Part shown: positions 11,501 to 23,858 of the stretch, piece by piece | Numbering within the stretch: position 1 is the first letter of the stretch | Layout: the number at the start of each line of letters is the position of its first letter | Assembly: GCA_025526915.1 (NCBI GenBank) | Contig: JAHLKH010000084.1 | Span: 45,984 to 109,983, forward strand | Direction of reading: 5' to 3' | Source of the DNA: Entophlyctis helioformis | Taxonomy: Eukaryota; Chytridiomycota; Chytridiomycetes; Chytridiales; Chytriomycetaceae | Length of the DNA stretch: 64,000 bases | The notes under the pieces: generated by a model | The model's input: the letters and a program-made list of their open reading frames with translations, nothing else | What the model was told of the DNA's origin: nothing | The model's database searches: none | Position numbers and translations under genes: made by a program

Positions 11501-13476
11501 TCCTCAAGACGGTCGTCAACAAGCTCTTTGAGTTTATGCACGAGCTCCACGAGGGTATGTCTGTGTTGTGGACGCTGTCTGTTCGTCCGCCTTGCTTTTT
11601 GACTGACGCGCTTGATGCGGTTGCGGACGACAGGTGTGCAGGACATGGCCTGTGACACGTTCATCAAGATCTCGCAAAAATGCCGGCGCCACTTTGTTGT
11701 GCAGCAGCCGCACGAGATCATGCCGTACATTGACGAGGTTCTCGCATCGGTCGACACGATCACGTCTGATTTGCAGCCGCAGCAGGTCCATACGTTCTAC
11801 GAGGCTGTCGGCTACATGATTGCTGCCCAGCTCAACAAGCAGCAGCAGGAGCGCCTGATTGTCAAGTACATGGAGCTTCCCAACCGCGCTGTAAGTCTTG
11901 AGCAGGGTCCATAGGTTTGACGCCTTGTTGCGACGCACGAGGCGGCTCACATGTGACCACTGACTTGCCCTGGCATGTGACAGTGGGACAACCTGATGGC
12001 GCAAGCAGCAGAAAACGTGGACGTGCTCAACAACCCCGACAACATCAAGATTTTGGCCAACATCCTCAAGACATACGTCTCGGGATGCACGGCTGTCGGC
12101 AGCCCCTTTATTGTGCAGATTGGCCGTGTCTTTGTCGACATGCTCGGTCTGTACAAGGCCGTCAGCGAGCTCATCTCGCAGTCGGTCATTACACAAGGTC
12201 CGATTGCGACCAAGACGCCTCGCGTCCGCAGCATGCGTACGATCAAGCGCGAGATTCTCAAGCTCGTCGATGTGTACGTGTCCAAGGCCGAGGATCTGCA
12301 GGCGCTCAACGACACGATGATTCCACCCCTGCTTAATGCCATTTTGGGCGACTATGCGCGCAATGCCGAGCCTGCCAAGGACGCCGAGGTCCTGAACGTT
12401 GTGGCCAACATTGTCAACCGGCTAGGCGTACGTCTCTTGCCCACTCTCTTTGTGCTGAGTGGCTGTTTGTTGATGTGGCCAGCGTGCTAACACGGATGCG
12501 GGCTCTGTTGTGCAGGCTCTGATGACGGACAAGGTGCCTGGCATCCTGGAGGCCGTGTTCGAGTGCACACTCAACATGATCAACAAGAACTTTGAAGAGT
12601 ACCCCGAGCACCGCGTCGGCTTCTTCAAGCTGCTCCAGGCCATCAACATTTCGTGCTTCCCTGGTGAGGCGCCACTTGCCCGTCGACTCTCTCTGCTTGC
12701 GTGATGAAGCAGGACTTGATTGGTGCTGACCGCTTCCCGTGCCTGTCTGCCCTGCAGCGCTGATCCAAATGCCAGGACACCAGTTCCGTCTCCTTTTGGA
12801 CAGCATCGTCTGGGCATTCAAGCACACCATGCGCGACATTGGCGATGTCGGCCTGACGATTGTGCTGGACCTGCTCAACAACTTCTCCAAGGTGGAGCCG
12901 CAGATCTCCAACGCGTTCTTCCAGTCGTACTTTATCAGCATCCTGCAGGACATTTTCTTTGTGATCACGAGCACATCGCACAAGTCGGGCTTCAAGCTGC
13001 AGTGCCTCATTCTCATGAACATGTTCCAGCTCGTGGACTCGCCTGCGATCACGGCGCCGCTGTTTGACCCGAGCACGGTGGCGAACCCTGCGATGAGCAA
13101 CCCAGAGTACATTCGCGGCTACTGCGTGGACCTGCTGCTGCGGGCGTTCCCGCACCTCCAGCCGGCGCAGATTGAGCAGTTTGTGCTGGGCCTGTTCCAG
13201 CTCAACAAGGATGCAGTGGCGTTCAAGGGCCACCTCCGCGACTTTCTCATTACGCTCAAGGAGTTTGCGGGCGACGACAACACGGACCTGTTCATTGACG
13301 AGCGGGAGGCGGAGGCTGCCGACAAGAAGCGCGCAGACTTTGAGGCTGCCCTCAAGATTCCTGGCATGATCAAGCCCTCTGACCGGTTCGTGTCTTGCAC
13401 GCTTTTTCTTTTGGTTTGGGACGGGCGACTGACACTGCATGGATCTGGCAGTCCTGACGATGGCATGATGGACTGA
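8552..13476 (+). CDS. XPO1: Exportin-1 (CRM1), nuclear export receptor
   Basis: Fourteen exons are inferred: 8552-8641, 9079-9180, 9458-9637, 9762-9877, 9998-10232, 10313-10463, 10550-10647, 10726-11205, 11269-11554, 11634-11890, 11984-12427, 12516-12663, 12758-13385 and 13452-13476. They give about 1079 aa, the normal CRM1 length. It starts [20 protein letters not shown] and has the HEAT-repeat landmarks of the family, including [54 protein letters not shown] and [23 protein letters not shown]1 binds RanGTP and leucine-rich export signals and carries proteins, ribosomal subunits and some RNAs out of the nucleus. The cysteine that leptomycin B modifies is present ([13 protein letters not shown], codon 11401-11403). 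The last intron (66 nt) is in phase and has no stop. The ATG at 8552 matches the family start. Confidence 0.97.
8727..8917. repeat. (AC)n and (GGCT)n microsatellites in exportin intron 1
   Basis: An (AC)n tract lies at about 8727-8750 and a (GGCT)n array at about 8873-8917, both inside the 437-nt first intron of the exportin gene. The GGCT array is the complement-type repeat of the CCAG array just upstream of the gene. Confidence 0.9.
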
Positions 13477-13980
13477 TTCAATGACGGGATTGCGAGAGGA
13501 TGGGACGTGGCGTGATGTAACGTGACTGGGGCTGGGGCTATGCGTGTGACTGCCGCAGCTTGTTTCCCACGCTTGTGATTAGCATGCAAAGAAGGCAACT
13601 GTGCATTGGCTGCGCTCATTTACACACGCGTATCCTCCCGCCTCGTGATCCACCAACGCCACTTTTCCCCTTCTCTCGCCCTCACTCGCTCTCCTCGCGC
13701 TCTCTCTTTCCTCACTCTTGTTGTTCTTTGATGAACATTGCTTGCGTTCACAATCCATCCATCCATCCATCCATGCACCACGCTTGTTGTTTTCTGCGTT
13801 TGGTCAGTGCGACACAGGCGGTGACAGACTGGCTGCATTGCGGGATTCATTTTTGGTAGCGATTGCGAGGCATGCCAGGCCGTAGGAGAGATCATATCTG
13901 GCGCAGCAGCAACAGCAACAGCAGCAGCGAAAGCCGAAAAGAGAGACAGAGAGCCGGTGCAAGAGAGCCAGCAGGTGGCA
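13477..13980. other. Convergent intergenic gap, 3' ends of XPO1 and RPT1
   Basis: This 504-bp gap separates two convergent genes. It contains pyrimidine-rich DNA and an (ATCC)n tract at 13753-13774. I see no gene in it. It presumably holds both 3' UTRs. Confidence 0.7.
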
Positions 13981-16227
<2,247 letters not shown>

Positions 16228-16277
16228 CTTCGTCACTTGCCGGCCAACTCGCTTCAACGCGTCCGTCTGCCTCGACC

Positions 16278-17254
16278 ATGAGCGGCCCTGCGTCGTCTGA
16301 GACGCCGACTGCCAACCCACCGACCAGCGAACCGAGCAGCGCATCGACCATCCCACCGAGCATCCCTGCAGACGCACCCGCCAAAGAGCTGCCTGACGAC
16401 ACGGCACAGACGCAGTCACAGTCACAGACACAGACGCAGACACAGACGCCTGTCGCCAATACCGATGCTCCCGCCACAGAGCCTGCCCCAGAGCCTGCCG
16501 CAGACGCTCCAGCTGCCGCCACAGAGCCTGCGCCCATGGACGTCGACGCTCCGGCTGTGCCTGCTGCTGCGTCTGCTGCGTCTGCTGCGTCTTCAGCAGA
16601 CGCTGCTGCCCAGGCTGTTCCTGTTGTGGCGGTCGCCAGAAGTGCCAAGACTGCCACAGCTGCATCTGCCACTCCAGCGACTGCGACTCCAGCGACTGCG
16701 ACTGCGACTGTTGCTGGAGTCAAGCGTCCTGCTCCAGTCGAGGACGAGGTGCGGCCCATTGTTGCTGCATCGTGGCCCCTGCTGCGTCGTCTGGACCTGA
16801 CCCTCCATGCACCGCCCCGACAGGTCAACATGCAGATGCTCACAGAAGCCGAAAAGGAGCTCTCGGAGCTCATCACAAAGAAGCGAGCCCTCGACAAGAG
16901 CCTGGCAAGCAGTCTCTGCCTCATCCAATACACCGCATGCGGCTGTTGTGCTGATCGCTGTCATGCACACAGGCGAGCATCGAGGCAAGCATCTACGCCT
17001 TGGAGAGCGCGTATCTCGACGAGTCCCAGTACGGCAATGTGGTGCGTGGCTTCGAGGGTTACCTCTCCAATCGCGCCGATCGTCGCCGGCCCCGTGCCAC
17101 AGAGAACGACCGCCTGTTCTCGCAGTCCTCTGTCACCTATCTCAAGGTACGCCGTCTGGCGATTGCACACCACGTTGGCATGGTTGCGGCGATGGGCTAA
17201 CTACGCACTGGCGTGCAGGCACTCGAGATGCGCCAAAAAGAGGGACTGTCGTAG
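16278..17254 (+). CDS. EAF6: EAF6/MEAF6 subunit of histone acetyltransferase complexes
   Basis: Exons are inferred at 16278-16748, 16824-16904, 16973-17146 and 17219-17254, about 253 aa. The segment 16749-16823 (75 nt) is an in-phase GTGCGG...CAG intron that could also be read through, giving 278 aa. The conserved core reads AEKELSELITKKRALDKSL, then ASIEASIYALESAYLDE, then SQYGNVVRGFEGYLS, and ends RLFSQSSVTYLK. This is the coiled-coil signature of EAF6, which sits in NuA4, NuA3 and MOZ-type complexes and helps target acetylation of histones H4 and H3. The first 150 residues are a Thr/Gln/Ala/Pro-rich disordered leader absent from yeast Eaf6. The intron 16905-16972 begins with GC (CTG then GCAAGC). 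Only this boundary gives the KSL-ASIEASIY join. Confidence 0.88.
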
Positions 17255-17328
17255 TAGGCCACACACCGAGCCCTTTCTTTCATGCACACAATTAATACAT
17301 CCACATACCATCCACAGCGTCGCAGTCG

Positions 17329-20300
17329 TCACAGAGAGTCGCACCGTGTCCGTGATCGTTTCTGCCCAGACTCGTGCTGATCCGCAGCATCGTGGTCAAG
17401 CGTCCGTTTAGAGTCCACTGCTGCTGCTGCGGCTGCCGTTGGTGGTATCGGCGGATGGCCTTTGCGAACTCGCACATGAAACGTCTCTGCGCACACGCCA
17501 AACGACAGCAGCGACTCTAACCACACAATCTGCTTCTCTGACAACCGGTCTCCCTCGCCCTTTCAAGCCAAGCTGCATCAACCATCCGAACCACCGCTGG
17601 CTGCAAACCCGATACACACACAAACGCTCTCACCTTGACTTCGACGAGCTTGAACCGCTTCTCGTTGGGCTTCCACAGACACAGGTCCGGCACGCCGCCC
17701 ATATGTGCCCAGTACGTCTTGGCATACAGTCCGCAGATGCGTGCAAGACCGGGGCCGCCGATGCAGTCGGCAATCTCGACCAGCGTGTCTTTGGAGTACC
17801 GCTTCCAGTTGACTCCCACACACTGCGTGTTGCGAGGCTGCTCGCGCGTCACGACAGCAGCAATCAGGTCCACATGGCCGTTTCTCTGGATCTCTGCGAT
17901 GCGTGCCTCGATTTTCGCCTTGCGGGCCTCGTAAAAGTACTCCGTGTACAGATCATGGGGTGCCGCTTGGTGTCATCCCATTCAGCATCCACGAGCGCGA
18001 GAGCGTGTCAGTGCGAGGCACGGCATGCTGGGATAACCTACACCACGGCGCTGCGAGTGGGACTGTACATTGGAACGGCGAGTTGAAGACGCCGGGCACA
18101 GTATCGTCAAAGAGGATATCCCAAAACAGCACGCCAAAGAGCGTTGTGACGATGCTGTTCTCCGAATGCAGTCCCTTCCAGCCTTGTTTGGCGAAATACT
18201 CGAGTCCAAGTTGCTCGACATGGATCGGCGTGCCTTGGTCGTTGAGGTACAATGCCTTGTTACCTGTCTCGTTGGTGATCTTGTACGCTGCCATGCACGT
18301 GTCAGTGGGCGAGTGGTGGAAGAGGGAGGAGGCAAACAGACGCCTGGATGGATTGGCTGGATGAATGAATAGGTGTGGATACCATGGATACGGGTGTTGG
18401 GCACGGCGCGCCGGTCTTCGATGTGCCAGAGTGCAGGAATGCCCGCCTGCTTGTCGCCAGTGATTCGCAGCAGTCGCCGCACAATGCCCGATCGATGCGC
18501 TGCTCATCAGGTGTGGATCAGCAGCCTGCTGCACGGGCGGACACACAGCGATGCACTTGCCTGACTGGACATACGTGTCCGACAATGCCTCGATGCATTT
18601 GGCTTTGGCTGCTGGAACGCTCTTGTAGTTTTCAAGAAGCTTGGCAAGCTCGTCGTACCACGATCCACGCTTGGCTGCACCACGTACGATGGTCAGCAGG
18701 CTGCCAGGATGAGATGCGTGTTGCCAACAAACAAACAAACACACACACACACACACCGTTCCTGAAAACACGCTGTGACAGCAGCGCGTCAAGGATCTGA
18801 ATGGCGGCATCATGCTTTTTACACTGCGAGAGTATCCTCGCGTACTGATCGACCATCCGCGTGAGAAGGTATCCTGGCCCAACGCTGTCAGCCATTCACG
18901 TCCACGGGATAGCACGCCAGACTCGGGCACCCAACCATCGTACCGTGAGTAAAGATCATGAACCAGGGGATGCCCGTCACATGGCACGGGTCTGATCGCA
19001 CCACATCGCGCCACTCATCAACCAGCGGCCTCATACGATCGCAGTACTCGGCAAGCTCATCCTCAGACACGCGGGTCGTGCCTTCGCTCAACAGCTTCTC
19101 GACCAAGGCCTCGACCTCGTTCTCGGTCTTCAGAACGCGGAAGTACGCGTCAAAGTCGTGCTTGGTCGGCCACACAAGCGCCGTCCGGTGGACAGCGACC
19201 TTGACAAACGACCGGCGACTGCCGCTGTTGTTGTCTGCCGCAAGGTTGGACAGGATAGAGTCGGTCATGAAGGCGCTGTTGGCCGGCCAGACCCGACACC
19301 GCAGTGCAACGACAAACAGCCGCTGGAACGTATCGCGGGCCGACTCTTCCATGCGGTACACGGGGCCGATCTGTGTTTTGACGGCGTCGAGGAGCTGGTT
19401 GTGCGCGTCGGCGCGGCTGGAGAATCCGTGCAGCCGGGACGCAGACGCAGCCAGGGTGCGCTGCGTGGCAACCGACGCCAGGAGCGATGATTGTAGAAGT
19501 GGGAGCTTCACGCCGGTCGTGCGGATACGATGGCTGCGACACAGACGCACGATCTCGTCCCGTCGCGCAATGAGAAGCCAGTCGGACAGTGTGTCTGGGC
19601 CGCCCAGCCTGACGAACCCTGCGCTCTCCAGTTCTGCCAACACGGCCATACGATCGCTGTCGACGTCTGTGCTCGTGGCAGTCGTTTCCGTGTCCATGCC
19701 CATATCTATCCCCGCATCATCAGCCTGCAGTGTCTGGCCGTGCTGCGACGGATCGCTGTCTGTGCATTCGTCGCCGTCCATGCCATCGCCCTCGCCCTCG
19801 CCCTCGCCATCGTCAGCATCCTCGTCTTCGTCTTCCTTCTCGTCCTCGTCCTGATCAGCATCCACAGCGACCGCCTGGCCATGCCTCGGACCGGATGTGA
19901 TCTTGAGCTTGGACACTCGCTCGTACTTGACACGTCTGCGATTGACAAGCCGAAAGTAGACGGCTTTGGCCTGGTCCGAGAGCGACTGGTACGCAGCGAC
20001 GCACGCCATCTGATCGTCGTCGAACAGGTGCTGCTCTTCCGACATGACGGCATCGATGATGGACTGCATCTGATGGATGTAGCTGCGGTTTTGGGGAGGC
20101 TCGTCCTGCTCGTCCTGCTGTTCCGGCTGTTCTGGCTCATGCCGTTCATGCTGGCTTTGTGGATCTGGCGTGTGCTGACGCTGTGGTGGATCAACGACCG
20201 AGGCGGCCATGGCTGGCTGGGGTGGTGCGGCGTCTGGCGCTGCTTGCGGCAACGTGGCCACCGGACGCCGTCCAAAGTTGAGCCTTGTCTGCACCAGCGC

Positions 20301-20384
20301 ATTCCTGCCTGGTGTCTGTTGTGGATGTTGCTGAGCAGCAGCAGCAGCAGCAGTTGCTGATGTCCGTCGAGCTCGCCCCTTCAT
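17329..20384 (-). CDS. FAN1: Fanconi-associated nuclease FAN1
   Basis: Seven exons are inferred: 20384-18944, 18873-18757, 18674-18561, 18499-18383, 18287-18069, 17965-17634 and 17559-17329, about 857 aa with unbroken phase. From N to C there is a basic, Gln/Pro-rich leader containing QTRLNFGRRP (somewhat like a PIP box), an acidic tract, and a SAP-like stretch (LLIARRDEIVRLCRSHRI). A TPR-like helical region follows, then GVLFWDILFDD, and a C-terminal VRR-NUC domain with GGPGLARICGLYA, GVPDLCLW, LVEVK and GDRLSEKQIVWLESLL. The PD-(E)VK catalytic set is complete. FAN1 is a structure-specific nuclease for interstrand crosslink repair. The human UBZ finger is not visible. The intron at 18560-18500 uses a GC donor (GCAAGT). 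The ATG at 20384 is the first true ATG in frame. It lies 84 bp from the divergent AK7 start. Confidence 0.93.
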
Positions 20385-20468
20385 TGTCCGGATATCCACA
20401 TTGTCGAGAAAGGTTCGTTAAATCTTGTCTATCGCATCAACAACCCCCGTTGGCAATACATTGCCAGG

Positions 20469-23400
20469 ATGGTCAAGGTCTTTATCTCCAATGTGGACAC
20501 GCCGCTCGGCCACAACCTCTCGCGCCTGCTCTCCACGACCATCATCGGCTCGCGTCGCGAGGATGACGCCGAAGAGGACGACGAGGAGGCCCAGGCAGCG
20601 GCGGCAGCAGCGGCGGCCGCAGCAGCAGCAGCCGGCAACCTCGAGGGCGTCGAGAAGCCCAAGTCTGACGAGAAGCCCGTCAAGGAGACGTACGAGATTG
20701 TGGGCACGCTGCATGGACGTCCGGCGACGGCCGATTTGGTGCGTAATCCGCAAGCAACGCTGCTGGCGACCTCGGTGCCAGGGCAGATGATACAGACGGG
20801 CGACAAGAAGAAGGATGCGGCGAGGAGAGAGGCTATCGACAAGATGTCCAGTCTCGGCGAGAAGCCCAAGTGGGTCAAGGCGGCTGTTGAGGTACGCTGC
20901 CCGTGTTTGGCTGTTCTTGCGTCGCGTTTGGTTGTCGCGCCAAACGCGACATGGCATGGCCTGACGAGCTCCGCTCCACGCCTCTGGTTTGCTGGCTGGA
21001 TGAACGGCTGACTCGATGGCATCCGCTCCAACAGGGCCAGGACAAGGAGGCGCTGCGCCAGACACTGCTCGAGTCGGACGTGATTGTCTACGACATGGTC
21101 AACTGTCTCGATGAAGCCGCGTGGGCCATTGAAGGTGCCGTGCAGATTGCATCTCGCACGCTCTGTATCCTGCGACTGGCTGGCTGGCTGGCTGGGCGGA
21201 TGGCTCGACTTGGCGTGGCTTGGCGTGGCGAGGCACGACTGGCTGACTGACTTACACGCATCGCGCGACAGCCATCGCCGAAAAGTCTGACACGTTCGAG
21301 AAGCCAAAGGTGTTCATTGCAGTGTCGTCCATCATGACATGGGCACGCACCAAGGTCGAGGCAGATGACGGCGATGGCGTGATCGCCGAAGACGAGTTCC
21401 GTCGCCGCAAGCCACATCCCAACTGGAAGAACCATCTGGCGCTCGAGAAGAACATTGTCAAGCTGGGCAAGAAGAGCAACATCAAGGCCTATGTGATCGC
21501 TGCTGGTCTGCTGTACCATTCGGGCGACAGCATCTTCCACTCGCTCTTCAAGGCAAGCCTAGCCGCCTAGATGTGTGTCTTGTGCTATCGCTCGAATGCT
21601 CACTTGTTCGCGTGTGCGTGTGCATACATGCGACAGTCTGCATGGATGAACGAGCCAGAGCTGCCCTGCTACGGCGACGGCCACAACATCCTCCCAACCA
21701 TCCACCTCGACGACCTCATCAGCATCATTGTCGAAGTCGTCGAGACGACGCCAGAGAACAAGTACCTTGTTGCGGTCGACGACAGCAAGAACACGCTCTA
21801 CGACATTACCAAAGCCATCAGCGAGTCGCTGGGATCGGGATCCGTCAAGAAAATCGCCAAAGAAGAGGCGTTCCTTGACCGCACGCTGTCACAGGCCGAG
21901 TACGACATGCTCACTGTCAATCTGAAGCTCGACCCCGGCCACATCAAGGAGATGTCGATTGAGTGGAAATACGAAGTATGTTGTTCATCCAGCCGACCAT
22001 GCCTGGCTGCCTGGCTGACCGTGGCTGACTGACCATGCGGGCGGGTTGAAACCAGAGCGGTCTGATCGAGAACCTGCCGCAGCTGATCCAAGAGTACAAG
22101 GACGCGCGCGGGCTGCTGCCGCTCAAGATCATTGTGCACGGCCCGCCTGCATCGGGCAAGACGTTTTACGCACAAAAGATTGCTGAGCACTACAAGGTCA
22201 CTTTATTGACGCTGACCAAGTCGTGCAAGAGGCAGTTGGCCGTCTGGTGCGTACGCATGCACGCAGACTCGTCATTGTAACGCATACCTGCATGCCTGCA
22301 TCTTGCCCATGTCTCTGGCCCCGATGCGCGTTTAACCACCACAATGACAACGACAACAGGAGAGACGCGTGAATGGCGAGCTGGCGGCCGATGAGGCGGA
22401 AGACGATGTTGAGGTGGACCGCGAGCTGCTCAATGAGCTTCGGGAGGCGGTCAAGGCAAACAACGGCAAGTATCTGCCCAACCACATTATCAGTTTTGTC
22501 AAGGACCGGCTGCGCTCGATGCCATGCCGCAATCAAGGCTATGTCCTCGACGGGTTCCCTTCGCTTCTTGACGAAGCCAAAGAGCTGTTTAGAGGTTTGT
22601 GCGCCACGGGTCGAGCCCTGTGTTGGATTGGTGCAGGCTGGCTGATGTGGCGTGGTATGTGTGTATGCGACAGCGAGCGATGACGAGGCCAAGGATGACA
22701 AGATGCCGCCAGCCGACGAGGTCACTGCACCCGAGTTTGTCTTTTCGCTTGAAGTGACCGACGCCTCGATCAAGCAGCGCATCATGAAGCTTCCCGAAGC
22801 CGCGGTCTCGGGCACCAAGAACTCGGAAGAAGGTGCCCAGATGCCCATTGTCTCTTGTCTCGCCCGTTGTTGATGCACCGTCATGCTGACCCTGTTTGGC
22901 ACCACCCGGCGCGGCACGACGCGGTGCATGGACGGCACAGCACTCACCAAACGGCTCGAAGAGTTCCGCAAAAACAACACGGACGAGAACACGGTGCTCA
23001 ACTATTTTGACGAGCTCGAGATCCATCCCATCATGCTCAACGTCGAGACGGCTGACAGCGCCGAGATCATGGGCATGGTCAAGAAGAGCGTGGGCCTGCC
23101 GCGCAACTACGGCCCGAGCCCAGAGGAGCTCGCGCAGGAACGCCGCAAAGCCGAGGTGCTGCGTGTAAGTCCATCCCCAGCGTTCATCGTCACGTGATAA
23201 CCCCCGCGTATCGCTCGCGCTGTTGCCGACTCACGCCTCGGCTGCCCTGGTGTACAGGTCAAGGCAGAGGCGCAGGCCGCACAGGATCGCGAGAAACGCG
23301 AGCAAGAAGAGCTGGAGCGACACAAAAAGGCCGTGTCAGAATGGGTACGCTACGCTCTCTCTCTCTCTCTCTCTCTCTCTCATCCCATCGGCACTCCTAA

Positions 23401-23685
23401 CACGCATCTTTGAAGAATGCCCGCCTGGAAGAAGTGCGCAAACAGGAGCAAGAGGTGCTCGAAGCCCAATCCGTGCCACTACGCAACTATCTCATGAAAC
23501 ACGTGATCCCGACGCTCACTGCCGGGCTCATCGAGGTGGCCAAAACACGTCCCGACGACCCCATCGACTACCTGGCCGAGTTCCTGTTCAAGGTAAGCGG
23601 CTCGGCTCGGCTGGCATTGGTGTTTGGCGGCCGTGCTGTTGGGCTGACGATCTGGTATCAGCATAATCCGGGCAACACGGCCTAA
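20469..23685 (+). CDS. AK7: Adenylate kinase 7 (flagellar), with one apparent frameshift
   Basis: Eleven exons are inferred: 20469-20891, 21035-21134, 21272-21552, 21637-21975, 22056-22246, 22360-22594, 22674-22832, 22941-23164, 23258-23344, 23416-23592 and 23662-23685, about 746 aa. Domain order matches AK7. It opens with an NAD(P)-binding-like fold ([20 protein letters not shown], then [17 protein letters not shown]). The adenylate kinase domain follows, with P-loop [28 protein letters not shown] and [16 protein letters not shown] charged coiled coil leads to a Dpy-30-type dimerisation helix ([13 protein letters not shown], then [15 protein letters not shown]). AK7 buffers adenine nucleotides in cilia and flagella. 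After codon 22194-22196 the frame breaks: one base is missing between 22197 and 22199, where [16 protein letters not shown] resumes. Intron 3 (21553-21636) has a GC donor, GCAAGC. A GT alternative would require reading through a stop. Confidence 0.95.
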
Positions 23686-23858
23686 TGCATCCCATGACAG
23701 TGAGGAGGAGGGATGGGGGAGTGCAGACGATCCAATGACGGGACAGAGAATACAGGACGAGTACGCAAAAAAGCAAGAAGACTGCATTCGGCTCAATAGA
23801 AACAACCAGAAAAGAAGGAGGGAGGTGGGAAAATGGAAGGGAAAGGCAGAAGTAGAGA

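Noticed and set aside
13386..13451. Reading straight through the last exportin intron
   Set aside because: The 66-nt segment is in phase and stop-free, but removing it gives IKPSDRPDDGMMD, a normal CRM1 end, whereas reading through adds a hydrophobic stretch ([10 protein letters not shown]) not found in the family. Retention remains possible as a minor isoform.
19530..20360. Plus-strand frame opposite FAN1 with hydrophobic segments
   Set aside because: It is antisense to the acidic and SAP regions of FAN1, whose exons join in phase to a complete VRR-NUC nuclease.
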